Notes under the pieces: generated by a model
Seen by the model: the letters and a program-made list of their open reading frames with translations, nothing else
Told to the model about the DNA's origin: nothing
The model's database searches: none
Shown: positions 1 through 10,190 of the stretch, one piece after another
Layout of the letters: every line of letters begins with the position of its first letter
Numbering within the stretch: position 1 is the first letter of the stretch
DNA from: Chara braunii
Lineage: Eukaryota > Streptophyta > Charophyceae > Charales > Characeae
Length of the DNA stretch: 64,000 nucleotides
Assembly: GCA_003427395.1 (NCBI GenBank)
Contig: BFEA01000010.1
Span: forward strand, 3,995,619 to 4,059,618
Reading direction: 5' to 3'
Program-made: the position numbers and the translations under genes

Positions 1-803
1 GACGTTACTGAACGTGACAGGACTTGAACTCTCGATAAATCTATCCATAGTTAGAATGCATGTACCCATTTCAGCCACCATACATGTACAACTTGCCCCC
101 GGTGTCTGTGACTGTTAGGGGAGGAAGAGGGGAAGGAGTTCTTGCACCTTTCCACTACACTGCACTCTTTCTTTTGATGCCGCCGCTGGACGTACCTGAG
201 CGCATATGCGGCCAGATTCTGTGAACAAAATCCAACTGTGACAACGCCCTTACCGTTGCTGCCGTTAATTTTTGTTGCTCCTCAGCCTTTTGTGTTCACA
301 TTCGTTGTTGTTGGCGGCGGCCAAAAAGTTATCATTGATGATAACAGTTGCGTTCATTTCGTGGCGGGAAATTCTCATCATTGAATGTCATTTAGACCAC
401 CTTTCCATTGCTCGCCAAACGCAAGAATGGCGAATGCCGTAGAACTGGCTAGATGCGCAACTTCTCATCATTGACGTCATTTACGACCTCGTTCCACTGC
501 TCGCCAAATGCAAGACTGGCGAATGTGTATTGCCGTAGAACTGGCTAGATGCATTCGCCATCGTCTGCTCAGTTTATTGATGACCCCTACGACAAGAATT
601 AAGTGATGACTCTAACAACAATTGGATCATTCTCATGAGTCGATGTCACTTTTGCGTCTAGTCCTTCAAAACGATTATTCCATATACTCAAGGAGCTCTG
701 GACAAATGCATGGGAGTAGGGCGAGCTGGCATCTAATCTACAAACTCCAGGCGAGACCGCCTCGTGTCGTCCGGCTCATCGAGTCGACTACCACACGACT
801 CAC
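1..803 (-). other. eIF2-alpha intron 2 (5' part) running out of the window
   Basis: The sequence lies downstream of the exon 2 donor on the minus strand and shows no eIF2-alpha coding. Two similar segments of about 110 bp (about 365-455 and 455-560) share 'ctcatcattga(atg/cg)tcattta', 'ttccattgctcgccaaa' and 'gccgtagaactggctagatgc', making a local direct duplication. Nothing else is recognised. Confidence 0.7.
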
Positions 804-860
804 CTCGAATGCATGCCCATACTTTCTGTATAGCGGCCATCCTATGTGTACGTACAGATC
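804..860 (-). CDS. eIF2alpha: eIF2-alpha, exon 2
   Basis: A 57-bp exon of 19 codons, reading DLYVHIGWPLYRKYGHAFE. It continues exactly from the GEDVE end of exon 1. The pattern DLYxxIGWPLYRKxGHAFE is the plant form of eIF2-alpha; the animal protein differs strongly at this point, so this exon sets the lineage. The acceptor is a pyrimidine-rich stretch ending CAG (863-861) and the donor is GTGAGT (803-798), both phase 0. The remaining roughly 200 residues of the protein (alpha-beta domain and C-terminus) are not visible in 1-803 on either strand, so the next exon lies beyond the window start and the gene is partial here. Confidence 0.93.
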
Positions 861-1031
861 CTGCAAAAGACAAACAAAGCCCGAGTCATCCGCGGAGATA
901 GGAATTTCAAAATGGGTGGCTAGGCGAGCAGTCCGCATTCATGTGCTTCTGCCTCCCCCACTTGCTGAACCACGAGACGACAGAAACCGCAGACCCTAAT
1001 CCACTCACACATTTATGGCCAAAGCTCTGCT

Positions 1032-1205
1032 TTTCCATCCATTCATCCAATCATCCATCCACTAGTTCTTCCAATCATCCATCCACTCGTTCTTTCAATC
1101 ATCCATCCATCCGTTCTTCCAATCATCCACCCATTTTTAACATACATCCATCCGTTCATCTATCTATCCATCCATTCATCCATACCTGCATTCATCTATC
1201 CATAA
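1032..1205 (+). repeat. (TCCA/TTCA)n interrupted microsatellite in intron 1
   Basis: Variants of CCATCCATTCATCC repeat for about 170 bp inside eIF2-alpha intron 1. The open frame across it (Asn/His/Pro/Ser repeats) is an artefact. Confidence 0.9.
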
Positions 1206-1383
1206 ATCCCACCTGAGCGCTTCCGCATTTCGATTTTTTTATCGCCGCGGCCTGTGGCATACAGTAGATATCCGAACTTTGAAAATAGGGAAATAAAAGG
1301 GAAGGGCTTGCCTCCAAAAAAGTGGCAGCAAACTATGATATAGGGAGAAAAACGACATGATGAATCACCAAAGACGGAGGAGA

Positions 1384-1655
1384 CAAACAGAGAGAGAGAG
1401 GCATGAAGAGAGATACAGACAGAGAGGAAGGAAAGGGTGGAGATAAAGGGGAGAGAGAGGGGGCGAAAGAGAGAGAAAAAGAGAGAAAGGAACAAATCAC
1501 CGAAGATGGAAGCGACAGACAGACAGGTATGAAGAGAGAGCGAGGAACGAGAGAGGGGAGATGGAAGGGAGGGAGAGAAGAGATGAAGGAGAGAGACGGG
1601 AGAAAGAGGGAGAGGGAGGAGAAGAAAGAGATGGAGCGAGGACAGAGAGAAACAG
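1384..1655 (+). repeat. GA-rich low-complexity tract
   Basis: An irregular purine tract of GAGA, GGAGA and AAGAG words inside eIF2-alpha intron 1. On the transcribed strand of that gene it is a long polypyrimidine stretch. The Lys/Glu/Arg frame it opens is not considered real. Confidence 0.85.
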
Positions 1656-1932
1656 GCTTGAACGTAGTTCATCAGGTTAACCACCACAGCATTAGGGTGA
1701 AACAACAACGACGGAATTGTAATTGTTGCAATGAGACTAAGACCGTACCCACACTAGCACTTTACTAAAAGTATGTGGACGCAATTACGAAAACCCCACG
1801 GATGTATGTGATCGCAATCACGGACAGAGCTGATTCGAACAAGTCCTAGTATGAGAATAAATGCCCTAGCGAAAAACAGAGACTTTTTTGTGTGAGGAGA
1901 GAAAGTGGGTCACTCAGAAGATTTAGGCTTAC

Positions 1933-2304
1933 CTCCACATCCTCTCCAAGGGTCTCTGCAACGTGCCGCATGATGCTGTGGACCATTTTAGACTTGTTGA
2001 ACTTTTCCTCACATTTCTGCACCTCCTCTTCTGAAACACGTCGCTTCGACAGATCGATATAGCCTTTCTCCTTGTCCACACGCACCACCATGACAGGCTC
2101 CTGCCTTCCCACCTTGATCAGGCTAGAAATCGAACGGATTCGACGCCTCGACAGCTCCGACAGCAAAATCATACCCTCGATGTTGTTGTACTCCAGCAAC
2201 GACACGTAAGCGCCCATTTCCGCAATGTTCTTCACTTGCACCATCACCACATCATCTACTTCTGGATATTTCGCTTCATACATACGACTATCTATCGAAG
2301 GCAT
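1933..2304 (-). CDS. eIF2alpha: eIF2-alpha, exon 1 (S1 domain and start of helical domain)
   Basis: This exon encodes the first 124 residues of the alpha subunit of translation initiation factor eIF2, which delivers initiator Met-tRNA to the 40S subunit. The ATG (complement of 2302-2304) opens [18 protein letters not shown], matching the start of known eIF2-alpha proteins. An open frame extends upstream but is low-complexity Lys/Arg/Glu, so I reject it as coding. Residues about 17-88 form the S1 RNA-binding fold ([21 protein letters not shown]). [10 protein letters not shown] contains the regulatory serine, residue 52 here and Ser51 in the usual numbering, the target of GCN2-type kinases. The exon ends in GEDVE immediately before GTAAG (1932-1928), a good donor in phase 0. 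Sequence and splice site look intact, so this is probably a live gene. It continues in exon 2 at 804-860. Confidence 0.95.
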
Positions 2305-2337
2305 GGTTGCTGAACTACAAGTAACACCACGCAAAGC

Positions 2338-2520
2338 TGATAATCTCCTCCTCTTCCTCCTCTTCCTCCTCGCCCTCCTGTCCTCTTCCTCGTTCTCCTT
2401 TCTCGCCTGTTCTTTCCGACTTTCCCTCTTCCTCCTCTGTTCCTCTCCTCCTCCCCTCTTACTCTTTCTCCTCCGCTCTTCTTTTCCCTCCTCCACCTCC
2501 TCCTCTCTCCTCTTCTCTGA
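2338..2520 (+). repeat. Pyrimidine-rich tract upstream of the eIF2-alpha start
   Basis: An irregular TCC/CTC/TTC tract just upstream of the eIF2-alpha ATG. It would be purine-rich in a 5' UTR or proximal promoter of that gene. No TATA-like element or intron boundary could be assigned with confidence. Confidence 0.75.
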
Positions 2521-2991
2521 ACGTCAAAAGCTTGATTGACACCCGCCGCCTCTCCGCACCAACTCCCCCGTTGCCTTTCCTAATCTGGTATTCTCTTCTT
2601 CTGGAGGCCGTGTAGAGTTGCCCTGCGTCCGAAGGTCAAAAGTAGGTCAAAAGCAAGTCGAACGAAAGTCAATGTCAGCGTTTTCCCGTAAGTCCCGCAG
2701 CCAATCAATCAGCAGTCAACATCCCCATCAAGTCGAACTGACTACCGCCCTCCCCCGAACAGAAGGCACGATCATTATGGATCTCCTATTTAGGGCAACT
2801 CTTCGCCTAGTAAATAGCGCTATAAGAAACATGAGTCCTATTCGAGGGAAGACGGTAGCAACAATAGCAGAGGGAAAACGCATACCCTTGCAAACGCAAA
2901 GAGATTGAGAAAGACCGTGATGATGGAGGAAGTCCACGTGGGTAGCGCTTGTTTCTCTTCTTCTTCTTCCTCCTCTTCTTCTTCTTTCTCT

Positions 2992-3023
<32 letters not shown>

Positions 3024-4070
3024 TTCAATTTTTGATTCTATTCATCATCCTACATTCATTGATTGCCTACTGCTGAGGAAAAGGGAATCAAAAAATGAAA
3101 CCGTGAATCACCTTCAGTCGGTTCTCTGTGAAAAATAGATATATGTTTACACATACATCGATTTGGGCCTGCTCGCGTGGGGAGTAGCATAAAATGCTGT
3201 ACGGACGGTCTTCTTCTATTTTTAGATAAGCCACGCAAGGTTTTCGGAGTCCTGCTGCTGCAGATCGGTATCCCATCCAATCCTTTCCGGTGTGCATTAG
3301 AAAGGACGGCCGGGGGAGTTCGGGAGAATCAATCTCTATTTAGCGGTCAAACTGTGGTGGGTGAAGTCGGACGGGAGAATCGAGTTTAGGATGATAAATT
3401 ACTGGAGAAGATATCATCCGATAACATAACAGGCAATGGAGCGCTTGATAGATATGCAGTTGGCAAGAGAGGGTAGACTCGCACATAGCCTAGCTCGACC
3501 GAATTGTACCCACGAGGCAGGTCAGGTACATCCCGAATAATTCTACTGTCCGCTTATGTATATCACCAAAGGGAAAGAGTGATGTGTCGCCTTTCGAAAG
3601 AAGGCACGCATCTCCACCTCTTCCCTTCTCCATCTTCTCCTCTCCTCTCGTGGCCATCATTCTCCTCACCCTTATCTTCTTCGTCCTGCTCCTCCCACGA
3701 GTTTTAACACATCGACAAAACGCGATCCCAAGAACAGAAAATGTTGAAGAAGACAACGGCGAAGAAACGACTGAGAAGAAGAAGCGCAGCAGAATCGAGA
3801 TACATATATAAGGGTAAAACAGAAAGAGAAGGGATGCAGAGAAAGGAGGAGAAGAAAAAGAAGGGGAAAAAACAGAGGACTTCAACAATAAAGGCGAGAC
3901 AAGACGAAGAGACGACAAGATCGAGAAAATCAAAATCCGTCATTCCCAAAACGGGAACTTCCGAGTCCTCTCGTCACGACGCTTGCATCTTCGAATGAGA
4001 GTCGGTTTCCTCTCCAAGAATTGTCTCCTTCCACTCATTTCCTCTCCCTTCCCTCGCCTCAGACTCTCTC
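2521..4070. other. Intergenic stretch with a TTC microsatellite, no gene recognised
   Basis: 2951-3028 is an impure (TTC/TCC)n tract. 3600-3690 is pyrimidine-rich and 3740-3930 purine-rich. Open frames across these tracts are Ser/Phe or Lys/Glu runs. Nothing resembling a conserved protein or structural RNA was seen. Confidence 0.6.
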
Positions 4071-4072
4071 TC

Positions 4073-4086
4073 TCCCCCCCCTCCCC

Positions 4087-4168
<82 letters not shown>

Positions 4169-4171
4169 NTC
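4073..4171 (+). repeat. (CT)n microsatellite with one unresolved base
   Basis: About 45 CT dinucleotides following a C-rich lead-in; one N lies at 4169. The tract ends directly at the first unit of the palindromic satellite. Confidence 0.95.
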
Positions 4172-4640
4172 TAGATACAGCTATTAAAATGGCACCTGAA
4201 TAATACCCATATCACAAAACAGACAAGGGAAATCGTATTCAGGTGCCTTGTATTTAAGGCATTACAGCTGTATGTTTTGTATGTATTTGAGGCATCTTTC
4301 AGTCTAGATACAGCTATTAAAATGGCACCTAAATAATATCCATATCACAAAACAGACAAGGGAAATCGTATTAAGGTGCCTTGTATTTAAGGCATTATAG
4401 CTATATGTTTTGTATGTATTGGAGGCATCTTTCAGTCTACATACAGCTATTAAAATGGCACCTGAATACGATTTCCCTTGTCTGTTTTGTGATGGGTATT
4501 CACTGTCTTGTATTCGGGAGCAAATCTAGTCAAGCCCTACCTTTTTCCACCCGAATACAACGTACGGTCATTATAGCTGTTATGTATGTATGTATTTGAG
4601 CCCTCTTTCAGTCTAGATACAGCTATTAAAATGACCATAC
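4172..4640 (+). repeat. Tandem satellite of palindromic units, one with a flipped spacer
   Basis: Units start with AGATACAGCTATTAAAATGG or a near variant at about 4172, 4303, 4438 and 4613. Each of the first two carries inverted arms: GGCACCTGAATA (4191-4202) pairs with TATTCAGGTGCC (4236-4247), and the second unit has the same layout. Outer arms ATACAGCT/AGCTGTAT also pair. In the third unit the spacer after GGCACCTGAATA (4469-4499) is the reverse complement of the spacer in unit 1 (4203-4235), lacking two bases. That indicates an inversion between the arms. The last unit is incomplete. Confidence 0.85.
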
Positions 4641-5356
4641 ACGTATTTGGGGGGGAAAGAAGGGTAGCAGAACAACTCAAAAGTGCAAATCGAAAAAAAA
4701 AATTAACGGGTTACTGACTCGGTGCTTCACTCTGTATTTTGATTGAGTCTATTCGAGATTGTTTATCCACATGCTCAGCCGTGGTCAAGCACGGTCATGT
4801 GTTTTGTCAGCCTGTTGACGTCATCTCTTCACTTTCATCATCATCATCATTGTTTAGGACGACAGGTCACTGGCTCGAAACCCGGCGGCGAAGCAAACAC
4901 GCACACACATTAAAAACACATTTACAAGTTAAAACACATTAACATAAAATAAAAAAAGGTTAACAAAATACTTAATCGCTGCTAATTAAGGCTCAAGAGG
5001 GGTATTCGCCGGGTCTAAATAAACCTCTGGTAGGGCAAAAATGAAAAATTAAAGCAAGTGGGAAGAAGGACAAAGACCAAAAAAAGTGAATAGGAAAAAA
5101 AAAAAAAAAAAAAACGTTTAAAAAAGGCAAAAATGGAAGACGACCAAAATCAGTAACCGCGTAAGGATCATTCAAAAATAAAAAATAACAATACTAAAAT
5201 TTTCAGATATAATAATATTAATTACATAATTTGGAAAAGAAAAACACAAAATTCAGCCCGCGCGTTTCTAAGGTGAACCATTTCGCTTTCACATCATACT
5301 GACAAACATTCTTTTTCTTTTCACAATTTTTCTTTTTTTTTCAATTATCGAATACA
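4641..5356. other. A/T-rich intergenic stretch, no gene recognised
   Basis: It contains a short ATC run (4838-4850), an A-run near 5097-5114 and T-rich DNA just before the U6-like sequence. Read on the minus strand, the A-rich stretch 5290-5345 sits directly 3' of the U6-like copy. Confidence 0.5.
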
Positions 5357-5466
5357 ATTTTGGACCATTTCTCGATTTACGCGTGTCGGCCTTGAAAGCG
5401 CAGGGGCCATTTTGCTAAGTTACCCTTCTCTGTATCGTTCCAATTTTAACGGATGTCCTGAAGGAC
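5357..5466 (-). ncRNA. U6-like: U6 snRNA-like sequence, full length with small insertions
   Basis: U6 is the catalytic-core snRNA of the spliceosome. On the minus strand the sequence begins GTCCTTCAGGACATCCG, then TTAAAATTGGAACGATACA, the intact ACAGAGA box, then TTAGCA (AGC triad), ATGGCCCCTGCGC, GACACGCGTAAATCGAG and AAATGGTCCAAA. All U6 landmarks are present in order. It is longer than the roughly 102-nt norm because of extra bases after GAGAAG (GGTAAC), after TTAGCA (AA) and in the 3' domain (TTTC). No plant upstream element or TATA box at the expected distance, and no T-run terminator, was seen, while A-rich DNA follows the 3' end. It is most likely a retrotransposed pseudogene; a divergent expressed variant remains possible. 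Confidence 0.85.
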
Positions 5467-5635
5467 CTGACAAACATCTCTCACAATGACTTAAGGCCTA
5501 TTCACACTAGGATTTGTCCTTCATGCATTTGATCGCAATTACAGTCAGATTCAATCCAAAAGAAAACGTCCCGGTGTGAATATGCCGAAGTTACCATCAC
5601 CATTCACAAGAGAACATGCACACACAAGAGGTCAT

Positions 5636-5640
<5 letters not shown>

Positions 5641-5711
<71 letters not shown>
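5641..5711 (+). repeat. (CT)n microsatellite
   Basis: About 35 perfect CT dinucleotides. Confidence 0.97.
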
Positions 5712-5713
<2 letters not shown>

Positions 5714-5808
5714 CTAGTCCAGCCATTAGCGCGTTTTATAGGGGAGGTATTAGGATAGGCGTGAAAAGAGGGAGACGGGTGAAGAGGAGAAGGAGAGGGA
5801 CAACGGAA

Positions 5809-5834
5809 GGGGGGGGGGGGGGGGGGGGGGGGGG
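5809..5834 (+). repeat. Poly-G run of 26
   Basis: An uninterrupted G26 tract inside a longer purine-rich region (5760-5910). It could form G-quadruplexes, or it could be an assembly-sensitive homopolymer. Confidence 0.9.
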
Positions 5835-5911
5835 AAGGGAGGGAAGGAGGGCGGCGATGAGGAGACGGAAGGGGAGGGGAGAGGAGCGGGGAAAGAAGGC
5901 CGGAGGCAACC

Positions 5912-7719
5912 ACCAAACTGATGGCAACAGAGTTCATAAACCTCCTTTTCAAAGCAGTCGATATCGTATAATGCCCCGCTCTCTTTCGTCAATCCGAGCA
6001 ACGTCCTCCTGGGCATGTTTTTCTCCCTTTCCGCTTTTCAGTCCTTCCTCTTCTCCTCATTTAACATTCTTTTCTTTTCCCTTTCCACTTTTCAGTCCTT
6101 TCTCTTCTCCTCATTTGACATGTTTTTCTGCTCCCCTTTCCCTGCTCGTCCCTCTCCTGAAGGGTTTCCGAGAAAAAATTATCCTTTTTCTCACTGTCCT
6201 TTCATGCTCTCTCCCTCCTCTCCTCCCCTACCATTCATCGTGTACTGCACTCCCATCTAGTACTTACTACTCCGCCTCTGACTCCTCCTGAAGGACCCCT
6301 CCTTTCCATGTCGCCCTTGTGGAGAATACACGAGGGACAGAGAGAGGGTCAGGACAGGCTAACAGGAGAAGAAGAGAAGACGAGGTGGCCAGATGGAGGA
6401 CAAGCTTTTCTTTCCACGAAAGAAAAATTCCCTTCCACCGTATTCTTTCACTTCACTACCTCACGCTATGTCGTTGCCTAATCCACCTCTCTTAATTGCT
6501 TACTCTTTCTCCGTCTACACACTTCCTCCTCGTCTTTCTTAACTCCTGTTCCCTCTTCTCCTTTTCCTCTGTCCTGAATTCTCTTTTTCTCTCCTCTTCT
6601 CTTCACCTCCTCTCTTCCTCTCTTCCTCCCTTCCCCTCCTCCTCTCCTCCTCTCCTCCTCTCTTCCCCTCCTCTCCCTCTCCTTCACTCGTCCTCGTTCC
6701 CTCACGCTTCCTCTCTTCTTCTTCCACTCTCCTGTCCCGCTCTCTTCCTCTCCTCCTGTTCGCCTCTTCCGTATCATCACTCCTCTTCCTTTCCTGCTCT
6801 TTCCTCTCCTCCACCAGTCGTCTCCTCCTCTCCTCACTCTTCCCCTCTTCCACTCTCTTCCTCTCCTCCTCTTCCTCTCATGCGCATCATCCCTCCCCTC
6901 TGCGTTTCAGACGCCATACCGATCTGAGCAACCCTACTCATACACAAACCTTCATCATGCTCTTCCCGAACCCTTCCAGCTTGAATCCCTTCACCCCGCT
7001 GACATCATTACGACGCCTTGGGACACCACCCACCCCCCGGGCCCCTTGTCCACTCAGCAGTTAAAGAAAGAGCAGAGAAAAATGAAAAGGAGAAGCCGAG
7101 GTGAAGGCAGACAAAGACGAAAGCCGGCGGAGAAAGAAGCGACAAGATATACAGATATTCACACTCGGCTTTGTGAGAGAGCGGTACAAGCTAGCAGCAG
7201 GTATGGGGGAAATGGCCAGTGCCGGCGAGGGCAGTATGGAGGTAAGCGCCTGTCGGGTCGGCTGTTTAGCGCTGCAGATGGTCACCTGCCCACTTACTCT
7301 GTTTGATTGCACGTGCACGTGAAACCTCCGCTTGACGTCTGCGAGACACGTGTCCAGAACGGACACTTACAACACGCCCTTGCGCGCCAGCCGTCCACGC
7401 GAACGTTCAATAGCGCTTTCCTTCTCCAGGGCCCCTCTCTCTAGCTGCTCTGTTGCTATCCTTCTGACGGATCGGGCATGACACTCTCGCCGCGAGGGAG
7501 GCACCTGCTCGATCGAACCCAACCCTTAGGGTTCGCAGCGACCAGGGCCTGGAGATGGAGAGAGGACGAGATTGGCTGTAATCTCAGAGGAAATGCCAAG
7601 ACGGCCATGAACAGGAAGCCGGCATGCGCACTTGATATCCTCAGACCCCAGTTTTGAGTTTGAGCCCATACTAGTCCTTTTCGACTGAATTTCGTCGTGG
7701 TTACGGTAGGGTACGTCCA
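5912..7719. other. Low-complexity and unassigned intergenic DNA
   Basis: 6010-6240 holds imperfect direct repeats of a CTTTTCAGTCCTT(C/T)CTCTTC segment. 6480-6900 is a long irregular TCC/CTC tract. 6950-7700 has ordinary base composition and several overlapping open frames of up to about 100 codons, none of which resembles a protein I know. No RNA gene was seen. Confidence 0.55.
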
Positions 7720-7784
7720 GGAAAGCCCTCCAGGAATTTTGAGGAAAAAAAAAAAAAAAAAAAAAAAAAAGGAAAGCCCTCCAG
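7720..7784 (+). mobile_element. Minimal poly(A) retro-insertion flanked by a 14-bp target duplication
   Basis: GGAAAGCCCTCCAG occurs at 7720-7733 and again, identically, at 7771-7784. Between the copies lie only GAATTTTGAGG and a run of about 26 A. This is the signature of target-primed reverse transcription in which almost the whole donor was lost, leaving 11 nt plus the tail. The donor cannot be identified from 11 nt; the LINE at 51-59 kb is one candidate class of machinery. Confidence 0.8.
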
Positions 7785-8030
7785 TATGGTAGCGGGAACA
7801 CGTGCTGAGTCTGAGATCTGAAAACCGGGATTCGGAAGAACCTCAAAGTCACTTATGGGGCACTGAGAGGATTGGACTGGAGGGCCACACCCCACCGACC
7901 AAGCGGCGAAAAACATGGCCAGCTCCGTGCTCTCTGAACAGGAACAAACAGCGGTCTGACCTCGCTGAAGTATGTCTGGATGGTTGAAAGCGAATCTGAC
8001 TGTCACAATCAGATGGTAAAAGCCAAGGCA

Positions 8031-8107
8031 GTCCTTCGGGAATTGGAAGGATACAGAGAAGATTAGCATGGCCCCTGCGCAAGGAAGACACGCATAAATC
8101 GAGAAAA
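8031..8107 (+). ncRNA. U6-like: U6 snRNA pseudogene with internal deletion
   Basis: The sequence runs GTCCTTCGGG, AATTGGAAGGATACAGAGA, AGATTAGCATGGCCCCTGCG, CAAGGAAGACACGCATAAAT, CGAGAAA. This is U6 with the ACAGAGA box, AGC triad and 3' domain intact. The segment between the 5' stem-loop and AATTGGAA (GACATCCGATAA in typical U6) is deleted. Upstream sequence shows no U6 promoter element, and the 3' end enters GCTAAGGCC with no T-run. It is a pseudogene embedded in repetitive DNA. Confidence 0.88.
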
Positions 8108-8389
8108 GCTAAGGCCTACCCAGCCCTGGTGACTCTCCACTCTCGCCCCACAGGAATGCGGAAAGGAAAAACTGTGGGGAATGCTCCAGAATCGCATAAA
8201 GCGGGGACCCCACAACCTGCAAAAGAGGTTATGGAAAGTCGCAAATTATTCCGCAAAGTTGTTCCTAGGGACCCCACACACCGGTTTTTTGGCTTGGAAA
8301 AGGACCCGAACCCGTTTTCACATCGCTTACGACCTGGAAAAGTCCCGTGGGAGAGTTTTTTGTCGTTGTTTAATGCATCGGTCCCACAG

Positions 8390-8660
8390 GGGGACCCTCC
8401 CGACCGCGTCACACAAGATTTTGCAGGACTTTGTCGAAAGAGCGCTGCCGCTCCGACCGAGTGCGCCGGCCGTACCTCTCGCGAACCCTTATGACAAGAT
8501 AGGGTCACGCGAGGCACAACTTACCTCCACTTGGGGGAGTTGTCGCCATCCCTTAGGTAGGCGTATCCCCGCCGAGCAACTGAACCATGTACGAAAGTTT
8601 TTCGTATGCAATCGCAGAGGTGTCCCAGCAGAGGGTGTTTCTCGTTCACTGTAGCATAGG
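8390..8660 (-). mobile_element. SINE-like repeat, copy 1
   Basis: Read on the minus strand, it aligns by eye through most of its length with the copies at 11280-11600 (-) and 30895-31260 (+). Shared blocks are ACACCCTC, CCTACCTAAGG, TGACAAC and GCGAGAGGTACGGC. The Pol III A-box position reads TTGCTCGGCGGGG here, degenerate compared with TAGCTCAGCAGGG in the other two. No poly(A) or target duplication was identified, so the ends are approximate. Confidence 0.6.
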
Positions 8661-8939
8661 CGGTACGCAGGGTTAACGTTCAAGTCGGACCCCTGTGCAA
8701 ATCGTCGTCCGAGACATTGATCTCTCGAACGCGGACGGTCAATACAACCACGTGATACACTTTTACAAAATAAAATAAAATCAAACTTCGGACGTAAATC
8801 GCGCCTAGTTCCTTATTCTCTTTCGATCCATAACCTTTTGACGACAAAATAATGGGCGTCGTGCATAATGCTCTTAATAAATAGCGTCGTTCCACAGATT
8901 TTTATCATATCAACTAGTCGTGCACAAATACTCAAGCAG

Positions 8940-10190
8940 TTGTTGTCGGTGCGAATACCCTTATAAGGGTATCCACTTTGATTTTTGCAAATGACAGAAA
9001 CGGATTTTGATTCAAAATTTGGGTACGTCGTGCATAAAGCGGTCAGGTTTTTGTTGCGACCGACTGTACGTCCAAGAAAAAAAGTTAAAGTGCGTGGGCG
9101 TCCAGTTTTGAGACGCGCGTGACGTTTCTTATTGATGTTATATAGTCTGTACATTTGTCGAACAACTTTTAAATTTCGATTAAATTAGAACAAAATGATT
9201 TTTTTCGTTGGTCGGTACGTATGACCGTGGTACGCGTATACTTGTGCGGGGTTAGTTTTACGGCGGCATTGTTTTTATGTGGTAGCGGAGTGAGCGGTTG
9301 AGTAAGATACGGATCAGGTCTTCGCACAGTAAATGAAGGAGTTTGGTGATCGTGGGTTCATCCAGTTGGGAAGGATTCACTCGCAGCGCGACACCAATTT
9401 ATATGAAGGTACGCAAATAACTATTAGTCTTGAGTCTAACAACATTGATTACACCATTGGGTTTTCATGTGACAGGTATGAGGGTCGGGGCTGGGAAGCG
9501 ACGATAATAGAGCAAACGAGCAGCGTGCCACGAATTAATGGGTTGAGGGTCTAGCGAGGCTATCCGCCTTGTTTTTGCTTACTGGTCCGAGACACAGACC
9601 CGATTGGTGGGACCAAAGGGGTGCTAGTGGTCCCCTATCTTTCATAAAACTCGTTTCTTCTTCTTTTTATTTTTATATTTTATTTTTATTTTTTTTATTA
9701 TTTTTCCCTTTTGAGGACACGACACCAGTTCGGGTACCGGTACTGTAATCAGCAATGAACCCAAAAGTCTAGTTCAATCGATACACCATCAAAGGGTTGA
9801 AATATCGGTTAGAGTTTAAAACCCGATACAATCAGTTGTCCAAGACAAAATAATTTTGAGTTGCCTTGAGTCGGTTTATCCGATAATGATGTCAATGGGA
9901 GGGGCTGACTATAAAGTCAACGGTTTGGCTTCGTCGGTACAACTGCGGACTATCGAAATGTTAACCTTTGTGTTATCTTCACTGAGTGTAGATGGATGAA
10001 ATACTCCAAATTTTAGCTACCTGGAGATGGTCGGTTCGGGTGGCCTGACATGAAGATGATACCGGGTGCCGAATTGACAACACCAACGGGGCGGCGCAGT
10101 AAGTACACCCATGAACTGTTGAAATACAGACTTAAGTTTGAATCTAGATACCGTCCTATGAGGAGGATGAAATTAGCCTGAATAGTCTAG
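8940..10190 (+). mobile_element. Palindrome/tRNA-like dispersed element, copy 1
   Basis: It starts at the perfect 18-bp palindrome ATACCCTTATAAGGGTAT (8955-8972), followed 12 nt later by TTTTTGCAAATGACAGAAA. Downstream blocks match the reverse complements of the 22.1-23.1 kb and 59.2-60.6 kb copies: TAAATTAGAACAAAATG (9183-9199), CGCACAGTAAATG (9323-9335) and GTACCGGTACTGTAA (9735-9749). A tRNA-like segment with TGAACTGTTGAAATAC lies at 10087-10150. The open frame 9333-9554 is not recognised as a known protein. Its limits are set by shared sequence only. Confidence 0.65.
10087..10150 (+). repeat. Degenerate tRNA-like segment
   Basis: GGGGCGGCGCAGTAAGTAC, then TGAACTGTTGAAATAC, then AAGTTTGAATCTAGA. 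The second and third parts correspond to the anticodon-arm and T-arm (B-box) positions of the better preserved tRNA-like segments near 59.3 and 59.55 kb. The A box has decayed. It is not a functional tRNA. Confidence 0.5.

Larger units (their letters stand above)
861..1932 (-). other. eIF2-alpha intron 1
   Basis: The interval between the two eIF2-alpha exons is 1072 bp, bounded by GT (1932-1931) and AG (862-861) on the minus strand. It holds two simple-sequence tracts, one of the TCCATCCA type and one purine-rich, and no other coding signal. Confidence 0.9.

Noticed and set aside
2305-2496. N-terminal extension of eIF2-alpha rich in Lys/Arg/Glu (64 extra codons in frame).
   Set aside because: It is the translation of a simple pyrimidine tract; known eIF2-alpha proteins begin at the [18 protein letters not shown]-like start.
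8116-8517. Overlapping open frames of more than 120 codons on both strands next to the U6 pseudogene.
   Set aside because: No recognisable protein, and the region overlaps the SINE-like repeat; the open frames probably reflect higher GC content.
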